Positions 26,501-34,602 of a stretch of 64,000 bases of DNA are shown here, in pieces. How positions within the stretch are numbered: position 1 is the stretch's first letter; the number at the start of each line of letters is the position of its first letter. Made by a program: the position numbers and the translations under genes. The DNA comes from Streptomyces sp. PKU-EA00015. GTDB lineage: Bacteria; Actinomycetota; Actinomycetes; Streptomycetales; Streptomycetaceae. The stretch is taken from assembly GCF_013387495.1 (NCBI RefSeq), contig NZ_JABZEE010000042.1:47487-111486 (forward strand), in the 5' to 3' direction. The notes beneath the pieces were generated by a model. It saw only the letters and a list, made by a program, of their open reading frames with translations. It was not told the DNA's origin and ran no database searches.

Positions 26501-29500
26501 TGCCTCCGCCTCCTGCCGCAGTCGGGCGAGGCGCGGACCGTGCCCCAGCCAGGGCGCGGCAGGAGTGCCCCACTCCGACTCGACCTGCGCAAGGCGCAGT
26601 TCGAGCTGTACGCGGGCGAGGACGACGGCCGCAGTGTCCGTGTCCTCGGGTGCACGGCCGTCGACGCGTACGGCCTCGACGAAAGGCCCGACGGTCTTGG
26701 CGAGCTTGGAGCGGATGCCGAGCGGTCCGCGCAGCTTCTGGCCCTCGCGGAGCCCGTCGTGCAGGGCCGTCGCCTGACCAAGGGCGGTGGCCGGGTCGTA
26801 CTGCTCGATGCCGCTGACCATGGCGTTGCGCAGCGTCGCGAGTGAGCCGTCGACGGCGGCAAGGGCCTCGTTCACCGCGGCGTGTCTGCTGCGGGCCTGC
26901 CAGTCCTGGCCGGCGGCCACCTCGCGCAACAGTGCGACAGCCCACTCGCCGGACGCTGCGACGAGCGAGGCGGCACGGCCGCGGGCGGCGGCATAGGCGT
27001 CGAGGCTTGTCGACAGCCGCTGCTGTTCGGCCTCGGAGAGTCCGCGCACTGAGGCGTCGTACTCCTGGCTCAACGGGTCCTGCCGCACCGCCGTGTGCGC
27101 CTCCTCGGCGGAGCGCACGATCTCGACGGCCTCCTCGAACGCGCCGGGCCCCGGCAGCTCGGACGGCCCGGGCACCTCGGCGGCGAGCGCCCGGTGGTGC
27201 GGAGTGAAGGCGCGGGTGGTGCGCAGCAGCCGCAGGGCGTCCTCGGTGCTCAGCGCAGGCTGCTCCTGCGGCACCGGCCCGAGCCAGTCGTGAGCATGGG
27301 CCTCTGCGGTGAGCCGTTCGGCGATGTCCTGGAGGCTTCCGCTGTAGTCGCCGATCTCCGCCTCGAACCGGTGCGTCTCCTGCTCACGCAGCAGGGCGAG
27401 GTCTCTGAGCATGGCCTGCTGCGCGGACCGGGCGGCGCTCAGCCGTGCCTGCAGACTGCGGATCGCGCGCTCGGACGCCTGCGGGTCATAGCCCGAGTAC
27501 TCGCTGAGGATCTTCTGGACCGATGCTTCCAGTTCACGCTGCGCCGCGGTGCCGTCCTCGGTACGGCTGACGCACAGGTCACGCACGGACTCGGGCAGCT
27601 TGTCCCGCAGCACGCGCAGGGCACGGGGCGTGTGGCTGGTGATGAGGACGCGCTTGCCCTGGGCGAGCAGGTCGGTGACCAGGTTGGCAATGGTGTGCGT
27701 CTTGCCGGTGCCGGGCGGCCCCTGGACGACGACCAGCCGGTTGGAACGCAGGCGCTCGGCGATGGTGCGCTGTTCCTCGTTGGCGGGGAGGGCGAAGTAC
27801 ATCTCGCCCGCAGCGGGCTCCATGTCGCCGTCCTCGGCCTCCGCCAGGTCGGCGGCGGTCAGCGCACCGTCCCGGCCCGCGATGTAGCCGAGCAGTTCGG
27901 TGGGGGGTGTGCCCGCCTCGATCTGGCGGGCGATTGCTCTGAGGGCGTCGAGGGTGGAGCGCCGGTTGCGCTCGCGCAGCACGAGCGCCGGGGTGAAGCC
28001 GACGTGCGGCACGTCCAGGCTGCGCGGCTTGGCACGCTCAATGTCCGGCACGTAACCGCCCGCGCTGTGCGCCGCGTTGACCCAGCTGCGCAGGGCGGTG
28101 TGCAGGGCGTCGAGGTGTTCGGGGTCGGTGGCGTCGGACGCGTTCTCCAGAACCGCGACGATCTCCTCGCGCACCGGTCCGGGCACATGCTGGACGGCTT
28201 CCAGCATGCCTTCCTCGAGTTCCATGCCGACGCCGGTCGGGTCCGGGGCGGCGGTGAGCATGCCGGTGGAGGGATCGAGCTGGATGGTGGCCCGGTGGGT
28301 GACGAGGTGGCGTTCGACGCGCTGTCCGGCGGTGGTCTGCCAGGTCAGCCGGCCGAAGCCGAGGACGAGTTCGTAGGCCTCGCCGAGGTTGGCGGCGTCC
28401 TCGTGCATCTTGTGGAGCCGGTCGTACAGCCGCACGAGCGGGTCGATGGAGCGCCGGCGCTCGGCCCATGCGAGCCACTCCTGCTCCCAGGCCGCGTACA
28501 GCTTCTCGATCTTCTCGCGCTTCGGGTGCTCGTCGAGTTCGTGGTACGTCTTCTCCAGCGGAATACCCGCCGACCAGTCGGGGAATTCAGGCTCGATCCG
28601 GCGCCGCAGGTGCGGGGCGCGGGCCTGCTTGAAGTCACGGATACGGGTCTCGTCCACCCAGGGCGCCAGCAGCGGCTTCCGCTGCGGCGCGTCCTGACGC
28701 TCGGGGCGGGCGACGGTGAGCCACGCCGGGTCGTCGGTCGCGAGCGCCCCGTCAAGCATGACGGCGACACCGGGTCCGGCGGGGAGTTCCTCGAACCACA
28801 CGGTCCCGGCAGCCCCGTCCAGGGTGCGCACGGGGCGCGTCCTCGACGCCTCGGCCTCGGCGAGGAAGCGGAAGATCTGGCGGACACGCGCGGCGTCGGT
28901 GTCGCCCGCCTGCGTGTCGCGAGGCGGGGCCACGGGAGCGGTGTACGCCGGAGCGAGCAGGTAGTCGGCGTCGGCGGGGTCCGGCTCGGGGTCCGTGAAC
29001 AGGAACCGCTGCTCGTCACCGAACAACACGGCCTGGTCCGGCACGGCCGCGGCACGGGGGACGCCGGGCACGGCCGGCGCGGTCCTGGCGTCCGGCACGC
29101 GAGCATCGGCGGGCGCGGCAGCCTTGGCGTTGGTGAACGTGACACTCTCTCGTTCGTGCCCGCTCCTGAACCGCACCTCGATGTCCATGTCGCCGGCGGT
29201 GCCTGCTGGGATGCTGTACGCCCAGGTGGCCGACAGCCGCCGTCCTGTGCGCAGCGTCCCGTCGAGTTCGCCGTCGAGCACGTCGCTCTGGTAGTCCTGC
29301 ACTTGGCGGCCCGTCTTGCCGTACGGCCCGCAGCGGACCAGCAGACCGATGCCGTCGACGTCGATGGGCTGCCCCGTGCCGTTGCTCAGGAACAACGTGC
29401 ACCGGATCACGTCGTCGCCCGGCCGGACACCGTAGGAGTCGTCGGGGTCCACCAGCTCGTACGGCACGATGTCGTCGACGCGGACGTGCAGCCCGTCGTC

Positions 29501-29563
29501 GTAGTGATGAACGGAGCCGATCGGCAGGATGCCGTCGCTCAGCACGTTCTCGCCCTGGCTCAC
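23579..29563 (-). CDS. Giant SF1 helicase with MTES_1575-type nuclease and GreA/GreB-like tail
   Basis: About 1994 residues. I chose GTG 29563 because GGAG lies 6 bases upstream; GTG 29575 is an alternative. N-terminal 1-150 is a beta-rich DUF4352-like domain (VRPGDDVIRCTLFLSNGTG). Walker A QGPPGTGKTHTIANLV sits near 612. A long coiled-coil insert precedes DVVIVDEASQSGLEA (~1290), then GDSKQVSPS, KEHFRCMPEII and DAEDFQGDERHVMFVSCVNS, so it is a UPF1/DNA2-like SF1 helicase. At ~1595-1690 is a Vsr/DUF559-like endonuclease of the MTES_1575 type (YLELTARGYRVRPGYRVGRHAIDLVVEG ... CDGD). A Pro-rich linker leads to a coiled coil and a final ~75 residues like the GreA/GreB C-terminal domain (YTVAELPTDGADIVSPSSPL). 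Likely an anti-phage helicase-nuclease. Confidence 0.85.
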   Translation of the reverse strand: MSQGENVLSDGILPIGSVHHYDDGLHVRVDDIVPYELVDPDDSYGVRPGDDVIRCTLFLSNGTGQPIDVDGIGLLVRCGPYGKTGRQVQDYQSDVLDGELDGTLRTGRRLSATWAYSIPAGTAGDMDIEVRFRSGHERESVTFTNAKAAAPADARVPDARTAPAVPGVPRAAAVPDQAVLFGDEQRFLFTDPEPDPADADYLLAPAYTAPVAPPRDTQAGDTDAARVRQIFRFLAEAEASRTRPVRTLDGAAGTVWFEELPAGPGVAVMLDGALATDDPAWLTVARPERQDAPQRKPLLAPWVDETRIRDFKQARAPHLRRRIEPEFPDWSAGIPLEKTYHELDEHPKREKIEKLYAAWEQEWLAWAERRRSIDPLVRLYDRLHKMHEDAANLGEAYELVLGFGRLTWQTTAGQRVERHLVTHRATIQLDPSTGMLTAAPDPTGVGMELEEGMLEAVQHVPGPVREEIVAVLENASDATDPEHLDALHTALRSWVNAAHSAGGYVPDIERAKPRSLDVPHVGFTPALVLRERNRRSTLDALRAIARQIEAGTPPTELLGYIAGRDGALTAADLAEAEDGDMEPAAGEMYFALPANEEQRTIAERLRSNRLVVVQGPPGTGKTHTIANLVTDLLAQGKRVLITSHTPRALRVLRDKLPESVRDLCVSRTEDGTAAQRELEASVQKILSEYSGYDPQASERAIRSLQARLSAARSAQQAMLRDLALLREQETHRFEAEIGDYSGSLQDIAERLTAEAHAHDWLGPVPQEQPALSTEDALRLLRTTRAFTPHHRALAAEVPGPSELPGPGAFEEAVEIVRSAEEAHTAVRQDPLSQEYDASVRGLSEAEQQRLSTSLDAYAAARGRAASLVAASGEWAVALLREVAAGQDWQARSRHAAVNEALAAVDGSLATLRNAMVSGIEQYDPATALGQATALHDGLREGQKLRGPLGIRSKLAKTVGPFVEAVRVDGRAPEDTDTAAVVLARVQLELRLAQVESEWGTPAAPWLGHGPRLARLRQEAEALEAVLAVGAARTDVLTAAATSAQLTSAVWHDAAVESAVRALLRAATTLRAAEQSRRVITDTEELLRTWSDRPEVSPAVARALDAVRQRNSEGYREFSQEIAEVREAARLRAEHHQALARVHEAFPSLAERITENPGDRVWDERLPALTAAWAWSAWRERMERLTDPEAERTLRRKLTEADDEARIMLARLAAARAWHRCLGLLTGDQSRALSAYQQAARRIKGKYQHRYRRDAQAALSKAQTAVPAWIMPLHQVAETVPMDRPGMFDVVIVDEASQSGLEAMLLSWLADRMVVVGDSKQVSPSNVGLKQDEYFHLRDRLLTGLEADVRSLFGPDSSFFDLTEALSAGRGTLMLKEHFRCMPEIISFSNELCYNRRLQPLRQYGADRLPPVRTVYVENGEALGANSRLANVAEAEALVAEVVRCCEDPAYDGRTMGVISLRGSKAHLAELENLLAERLDYEQREARRIRVGDAEDFQGDERHVMFVSCVNSPTTAAGTVPGGFNGKTYEQRLNVAASRAQDQLWVFHSARTEQFHENDLRRQWLDHLTRPAEEETLAVEGAVLPDVRHEAFDSLFQQKVYLELTARGYRVRPGYRVGRHAIDLVVEGGTRRLAVACDGDAFAEGDDASTAAARQRDLERVDWTFVRIRGSRFHLDRDQALTPLWAELERLGIEPVKEDDEEEAAEEVATDRQWAGASGPEDTYRFTETAGPDKEFGVAVAGPNEHSETQRSTGEQPGSLRPAGESASAEPVDRTPVPPVSGEPAAALFPAEPAAAGPVPADRTPTAQLPAHRQAARPPKAPTVRQASSVGTGERPSEPRPAAGRFPIQSIPAAAFRRLLGEMQQLQAAIDAPDETPDGIDAANLVFLRKTQADQRDRRTKRLAFLRGFLDTVAVDGSGAPQTVVPGALLVLEFDGQLDEETLYTVAELPTDGADIVSPSSPLGHALMWQRAGREVSYNASADKAHKVVVREIRA

Positions 29564-29670
29564 ACGCCACTCCACTGCTACTGAGGGCCAAGAAGCTGGC
29601 CTGCTTGTGATCGCGCCCCGGCCACCCGGAGCATCAGTGCAGCAGGCGCCCCCGACACCGCCCCACCCCA

Positions 29671-29677
29671 TGTGAAC
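29671..29677 (-). promoter_or_regulatory. GTTCACA element before the giant helicase
   Basis: Read on the minus strand as TGAGTTCACATG, about 108 bases before the chosen start of the giant helicase. The TTGAC half is degenerate (TGTGC) in this copy. Confidence 0.45.
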
Positions 29678-30095
29678 TCAGCACACGCCATGGAGCGTAC
29701 CAGGAGCCCCGTGCTGCGGAACCCTCTCGTCAACACGCCGGATCGGCGCCGCGCCGACGGCCCTGACGGCCGCACAGTTCGCATAGCAGACGCTGCCGTC
29801 ATCGCCCGAGCCGTTTCCTTCGCGGCCCGGCTCCTCCCGTCCGCCACGGCGCTTCCGGCGCGCGATCGGAGGCTTTGGGCACGTTCAGGCGCGCACCGCC
29901 AAAGACCCAGAGCCACAGGGCCCGCGAGACAGCCACACCCGACCTTGGCCCCCTTGCCACCGTCAGCGTCATTCCCAGCGGTCTTCTTCACGTTTCGGCC
30001 GGCACCGGCGGCCATCGACCCTCCCTTGACGCACGCGAGGGCGCACTCAGCGAGGGGGCCGACCCAAGAGACGTGTAAACCGTAGCAGATATTCA

Positions 30096-30110
30096 TTGAC
30101 TCAGTTCACA
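30096..30110 (+). promoter_or_regulatory. Shared island motif TTGAC-N3-GTTCACA
   Basis: Same 15 bases as at 21253-21267 (TTGACTCAGTTCACA), followed by ACTATCATG. It lies 76 bases before the chosen start of the ParB-like gene, or 7 bases before an in-frame ATG at 30117. Confidence 0.6.
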
Positions 30111-30185
30111 ACTATCATGCACGCTGTCTCCACACGGCCTGCCCTTCAGGCCTCCGCCTCGAGGACGAAAGACGGAACAAGGCCC

Positions 30186-31022
30186 ATGCACATGGAAGTT
30201 CTCGACGTCACACCCGAGTTGGCCACCACGTGGCTCACGCGCAACACCAACAATCGACCACTGAGCAAGAACACCGTTCAGCAACTGGCCGCCCAGATCC
30301 TGCGCGGCGAGTGGCAACTCACGCACCAAGGAATCGCGTTCGACGAGGACGACGTACTCATCGACGGACAGCATCGCCTGGCCGCCATCGTCAAGGCAGG
30401 CGTCGCGGTGCCGTTGACAGTCACACACGGCGTGCCGCGTATGGCCTTCACGGTCATGGACACAGGTCGCAAGCGCACCGGCCGCGACGCCCTCGCACTC
30501 GCCGGCGAGGCCAACGCCACACACCTGGCAGCGGCCCTGCGCGGCCTGCACCTCTACCTGCACTCGCCCGACTCCTCCTGGAGCGGCGGGTCGTCGGTGA
30601 CCAGCAACGACCAGCTTCTGACCTTGCTGGAGAAACACCGGGGCCTCCGTGACGCCCTCCACCACGGCATCGCCCTCAACCGCGGCTGCCGTATCACCGT
30701 CACAGCGGCCACGATCGGCTGGTACGTGACGTCGGGGGAACGCCCCGACGTGGACCAGTCGGCGTGGCAGGACGGCGTGGTCACGGGCGCATGGCTGGAG
30801 CCGGGCGACCCCCGCCTGACCCTGCGCAACACCATGCTGAGCCTCGCCGCCGGCAAGACCCACCGTCGCCGCGACGACTCACGCGAGCACCTGCTCTACT
30901 ACCTCAAGTCCTGGAACGCCTGGCTCGAGGGCCGCAGCATGAAGCTCCTGCGCCGCTCACCGAACGAGAGGATGCCGCAGATCTCCCATCAGCCCGCGGC
31001 TGCGAAGTTCGACGTCGCCTGA
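30186..31022 (+). CDS. ParB/DUF262-fold-like protein with DGQHRL motif
   Basis: 278 residues from ATG 30186 (ATG 30117 and ATG 30192 are in-frame alternatives). The N-terminus runs MEVLDVTPELATTWL ... RPLSKNTVQQLAAQILRGEWQLTHQGIAFDEDDVLIDGQHRLAAIVKAG, the signature of the ParB/sulfiredoxin-fold family (GxHRxxA), as also seen in phage and DNA-modification-associated proteins. The C-terminal half is helical and ends with a basic stretch. The next gene, a GmrSD-type restriction protein, begins 104 bases later with the related DGQQR motif and its own copy of the motif. It is therefore probably part of the same defence cassette. Biochemical role unknown; nucleotide binding or nuclease activity is possible. 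Confidence 0.7.
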   Translation: MHMEVLDVTPELATTWLTRNTNNRPLSKNTVQQLAAQILRGEWQLTHQGIAFDEDDVLIDGQHRLAAIVKAGVAVPLTVTHGVPRMAFTVMDTGRKRTGRDALALAGEANATHLAAALRGLHLYLHSPDSSWSGGSSVTSNDQLLTLLEKHRGLRDALHHGIALNRGCRITVTAATIGWYVTSGERPDVDQSAWQDGVVTGAWLEPGDPRLTLRNTMLSLAAGKTHRRRDDSREHLLYYLKSWNAWLEGRSMKLLRRSPNERMPQISHQPAAAKFDVA

Positions 31023-31065
31023 TACACGACGAAACCGGAGAATCGGTGGCGAGCGGCACGCGGCA

Positions 31066-31080
31066 TTGACAGGGTTCACA
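31066..31080 (+). promoter_or_regulatory. Shared island motif TTGAC-N3-GTTCACA
   Basis: TTGACAGGGTTCACA, followed by TATTGG, 46 bases before the GmrSD-type gene start. Confidence 0.6.
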
Positions 31081-31126
31081 TATTGGTCGGCCCACGGGTC
31101 GGCAGGCCGACGCGGAAAGGATGCGC

Positions 31127-33682
31127 ATGCGCGCGCAGGAGATCACCTTCCTCAAGCTCATCCAGGGCGAGAAGCAGTTCCAAGTGCCGCTCTACCAACG
31201 GACTTACAGCTGGGGCAGGGAGCAGTTGCAACGCCTGTGGGAGGACGTGTGCGAACTTGTCGACCAGCACCTCTCCGGCGAGCTTTCCGCACCTCATTTC
31301 CTGGGCTCTGTCGTGCTCGCACCAGGACAGCTGCAGGCCGGTGGCGTCCAGAAGTGGCTCGTCGTCGACGGTCAACAGCGTCTGACCACGCTGATGCTGG
31401 CGTTCGCCGCGCTCCGTGACCATCTCAGGGAACAGGGCGACGAGCTGGGCACGGACCGGGTGCACCGGCAGATCCTCGTCAACGAGTTCCATCAGAAGAA
31501 CCTCGACCACTACCGACTGCTGCCGACCCAGGCCGACCGGGAGGCATACACGGCCTGCGTCGAATCGACCCCGCAGGCAAGCGGAAGCGGCAACATCGGC
31601 TCGGCGTACAGGTTTTTCCGTGGCGTGCTCTCAGAGGCCCAGGAGACGAGCCAGTCCGAACAGTGGATTGAGACAGTCGAAACCGTCCTCAAGGACCTGC
31701 TCTCCATCGTGGAGATCACCGCCGAGTCCGGCGACAACGTCTACCGAATCTTCGAGTCGATCAACAACACCGGTGTCGGTCTCAGTCAGAGCGACCTGCT
31801 GCGCAACTACGTGTTCATGCTCCTGCCCACGCGGGGCGAGCTGGTGTACCGGCAGCTGTGGCTCCCCATGCAGCAGAGTCTTGGCCCCAGGAACCTCGAA
31901 CACCTGGTCTGGCTGGACCTGATCGTACGAGGTCACCACAAGACGAAGCAGAGTGAGATCTATCGCGAGCAGCAGAAGCGGCTCCAGCCGCTCGCCGGCG
32001 ACGAGGAGGCCCTGCAGGGCCAGATCGCACAGCTCGCCGAGCGGGGACAGCGCTTCCTGCGCATTCTCGAGCCCCACCGCGAGCCCTCCGCGGCTCTGCG
32101 GGCAGCGCTGGAGCGACTGGCCGCCTGGGGCGGCCAGACCCACCACCCCTTGGCGCTGCACTTGTTGGACCTGGTCGACGCGGGCCGCACCACCGCGGAG
32201 GACGCGGCGGAGGCTCTGGGCCATGTCGAGTCGTATCTGGTGAGGCGCTTGATCTGCCAGACTCCCACCACCGGCCTCAACCGGATCTTCATGGAGGCCC
32301 CGAAGGAGCTGGAGACGGACCGCACGGCCGCCGAAGCCGTCCAGCGGTTCCTGTCGGGCCGGCGGCGCCGCTGGCCGAGTGACGAGGAACTGCACTCCGC
32401 GATCCGCAGCAAGCCGTTCTACTGGAGCGGCCGTCCGCCGCAACGGAGTTTCATCCTGCGCCGTCTGGAGGAGAGCTACCGCCCTACGGAGCCGGTCGAC
32501 TTCGAAAGGGCGTCGCTCAGCGTGGAGCACGTACTCCCCCAACGGCCCGCCCAGGCGTGGTTCGATCTGCTGGCCGACGAGACCGAGGACGGCCAGTCTC
32601 CGCAGGAGCTCCATGACCTGCTGGTGCACACGCTCGGCAACCTGACCCTGACCGGTGACAATTCGAAGCTCTCCAACCACCCATTCCAGCGCAAGCAGGA
32701 GATCCTCGAGTCCAGCGCCCTGCGGATGAACCTGGAGATCGCCTCCTCCGAGCGCTGGGGCAGAGCCGAGATCATGGACCGCGCGGACCGGCTGTCGGAG
32801 CGTGCCAAGGCTCTGTGGCCGGGTCCGGTGGGTGGCGTGAAGCCGGCCGCGAGCGAGGAGTGGCCGGGATGGGCGGAGTTGCGGACCGCGCTGGTCGCCA
32901 TGCCGAGCGGGACCTGGACGACATACGGCGACGTCGCCGAACTGATCGGCAGCCACCCGGTGTCGGTCGGCGCCTATCTCGCCTCCAACCCCTCGGTCAT
33001 CGGCGCCCATCGCGTCCTCACTGCGGACGGCAAGATCTCGGCCTCCTTCCGATGGCCGGAGGGCAGCGACCGTCGGCCTCCGCAGGAGCTGCTGGAGCGC
33101 GAAGGAGTCCGCTTCGACCCTTCGAGCCGCGCTCACCGGTCGCAGCGCCTGACGGCCGCCGAGCTGGCCACGTTGCTGGGCAAGGACGTCGCTCAGGCCA
33201 CCGCCCACGATCCGCTCCCGGACGACGAGAACGCCGAGGCCGCCGCACGGTTCCGCGGCCAGTTGCAGGAGCACAGTCCTCAGGCGGCGTCGGGGGTCCT
33301 GGCGCTGCTGGACTTCTGGCGCGGGCAGGGCGGCTACCTCAACTACGGGCGGCATGAGGAGACGAGCTGCTTCCCGATGCTGGACGCCGACACGAGCCAC
33401 CGGCCCCACCTGCTGTGGCCGTTCGCGATCTACCCGGTCAGCGGGACTGTCGAAGTCGTCTTCCAGTACCTCAAGGACCGCGCGCCGTTCGACGCCACCG
33501 AGCAGCGCCTGGAGTTCCTGCACCGCCTCAACAAGATCGACGGGATCGACCTGCCTGAGTCGAAGCTGGAGCTGCGCCCGTCGTTCCCGCTCAGCGTGTT
33601 CACCGAGCACGGTGACGCCGTCTGCGAGGTCCTGGACTGGTTCGTCCACGCGGCAGCGCTGGATCTGGCGCGGAGGGCGTGA
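31127..33682 (+). CDS. GmrSD-type restriction protein (DUF262-DUF1524) with alkyltransferase-like domain
   Basis: 851 residues from ATG 31127 (GGAAAGG 6 bases upstream; ATG 31121 is too close). DUF262 domain: VPLYQRTYSWGREQL at ~24 and VVDGQQRLTTL at ~80. DUF1524 HNH-like nuclease domain: SVEHVLPQRP at ~465 with HTLGNLTLTGDN and KLSNHPFQRK. These are the GmrS and GmrD halves of type IV restriction enzymes that attack modified DNA. Residues ~580-655 resemble the DNA-binding domain of O6-alkylguanine transferases (MPSGTWTTYGDVAELIG ... VIGAHRVLTADGKI). The catalytic PCHR Cys is replaced by Ala (GAHR), as expected for an alkyltransferase-like reader rather than an enzyme. The last ~130 residues are an unassigned C-terminal domain. 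An OGG-like gene follows 7 bases later. Confidence 0.88.
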   Translation: MRAQEITFLKLIQGEKQFQVPLYQRTYSWGREQLQRLWEDVCELVDQHLSGELSAPHFLGSVVLAPGQLQAGGVQKWLVVDGQQRLTTLMLAFAALRDHLREQGDELGTDRVHRQILVNEFHQKNLDHYRLLPTQADREAYTACVESTPQASGSGNIGSAYRFFRGVLSEAQETSQSEQWIETVETVLKDLLSIVEITAESGDNVYRIFESINNTGVGLSQSDLLRNYVFMLLPTRGELVYRQLWLPMQQSLGPRNLEHLVWLDLIVRGHHKTKQSEIYREQQKRLQPLAGDEEALQGQIAQLAERGQRFLRILEPHREPSAALRAALERLAAWGGQTHHPLALHLLDLVDAGRTTAEDAAEALGHVESYLVRRLICQTPTTGLNRIFMEAPKELETDRTAAEAVQRFLSGRRRRWPSDEELHSAIRSKPFYWSGRPPQRSFILRRLEESYRPTEPVDFERASLSVEHVLPQRPAQAWFDLLADETEDGQSPQELHDLLVHTLGNLTLTGDNSKLSNHPFQRKQEILESSALRMNLEIASSERWGRAEIMDRADRLSERAKALWPGPVGGVKPAASEEWPGWAELRTALVAMPSGTWTTYGDVAELIGSHPVSVGAYLASNPSVIGAHRVLTADGKISASFRWPEGSDRRPPQELLEREGVRFDPSSRAHRSQRLTAAELATLLGKDVAQATAHDPLPDDENAEAAARFRGQLQEHSPQAASGVLALLDFWRGQGGYLNYGRHEETSCFPMLDADTSHRPHLLWPFAIYPVSGTVEVVFQYLKDRAPFDATEQRLEFLHRLNKIDGIDLPESKLELRPSFPLSVFTEHGDAVCEVLDWFVHAAALDLARRA

Positions 33683-33689
33683 GGCCGAG

Positions 33690-34364
33690 ATGGCGGAACT
33701 TCCTTCCGACCTCATTGTTCCGCAACGCGACGACATCCTCGGCCAAGCGATCCCGTTCGACAGGGAGCGCTGGCTGAGCCATCTGCCCGACGCCGGCTGG
33801 TGGCCCGACGAGCTCGACGCATGCCCGCGCGTCGGCCGATGGCACCGGGTGGACCGCCGCACCGTATTCCACGTGGCCGACCGGGCCCGGACGGCGGTGG
33901 GCCGCAGACAGCTGCTGGTCGCCTCCTTGGTCTGGGGCACGGGTACCAAGGCCCGGTCGGTGGATCGGCGGGCACGAATCTTCAGGGAGTCCACGGCGGT
34001 AGAGATCGACACTCGGCTCGCCAGTGGGCTCGGCCTACTGCAACGGAGAGGAGCTGCTCCCGCCTACTACACTTTGAACAACGACCACCACATCCCTCGG
34101 CTAGGGGCGGCGTTCTTCACCAAGGTGCTGTATTTCGCCGGCCACGATCAGCCGGTCGGTCGGTGGCGGCCACTGATCCTGGACAGCGTCGTAGCACGCG
34201 CGCTGCGGGCCGCGGATCGCGGCACCCGGTGGCCTGTGCGGGGCTGGACAACTCCGCAATACACCCGGTACCTGTCCCTCACCCACGACCACGCACGGCA
34301 GGCGGGAGTCCTGCCGGACCAGGTCGAGGCCGCGCTGTTCGACTACGGCAAGCGGCTGACGTGA
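33690..34364 (+). CDS. OGG-like DNA glycosylase-fold protein
   Basis: 224 residues, ATG 33690, starting 7 bases after the GmrSD-type gene, so co-transcribed. Residues 72-170 read QLLVASLVWGTGTKARSVDR ... LGAAFFTKVLYFAG ... RPLILDSVV. Lys145 and Asp165 stand 20 residues apart in the positions of the catalytic Lys and Asp of OGG1/HhH-GPD glycosylases (Lys249/Asp268 in human OGG1, 19 apart). Short OGG-fold proteins of this kind are widespread in actinobacteria. Inference: it excises, or nicks at, an abnormal base in invading DNA, with the GmrSD partner reading or cutting modified DNA. It lacks a long N-terminal domain, so recognition may rely on its partner. Confidence 0.72.
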   Translation: MAELPSDLIVPQRDDILGQAIPFDRERWLSHLPDAGWWPDELDACPRVGRWHRVDRRTVFHVADRARTAVGRRQLLVASLVWGTGTKARSVDRRARIFRESTAVEIDTRLASGLGLLQRRGAAPAYYTLNNDHHIPRLGAAFFTKVLYFAGHDQPVGRWRPLILDSVVARALRAADRGTRWPVRGWTTPQYTRYLSLTHDHARQAGVLPDQVEAALFDYGKRLT

Positions 34365-34602
34365 CTTCCGGCCGTGCGTCCCTCGTCCCGGCGATCGGTC
34401 GGGACAAGTAGTCCGGTCTCCGACGTCCACGTCATCGAGAGGGCGCGTCGTACGCGACGGGTCGCATCGATGCCCAGCACCTTCCTCTCGGGCACCAAGG
34501 CGTCGAGGACCTCGCGCGCCGACGTGCGAAATGCGTCCATTCCGTCGGCCAGGACAAGTGCAGGTCACGGGCGGCTGGATGACAGTGGAGCCCCGGCCGA
34601 GC

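Larger units (their letters stand above)
29564..30185. other. Divergent intergenic region before the giant helicase and ParB-like gene
   Basis: About 620 bases between divergent genes. A minus-strand frame from ATG 30015 has a strong ribosome site (GGGAGG) and a protein-like beginning (MAAGAGRNVKKTAGNDADGG), but codon bias then shifts frame near 29930. It is either a broken small gene or chance. Two copies of the GTTCACA element lie here, facing outward toward each flanking gene. Confidence 0.35.

Noticed and set aside
29578..30015. 145-codon minus-strand gene with a strong ribosome site before the giant helicase
   Set aside because: Codon bias leaves the frame after ~35 codons and a GTTCACA element lies inside it, so I keep it only as a note in the intergenic entry.
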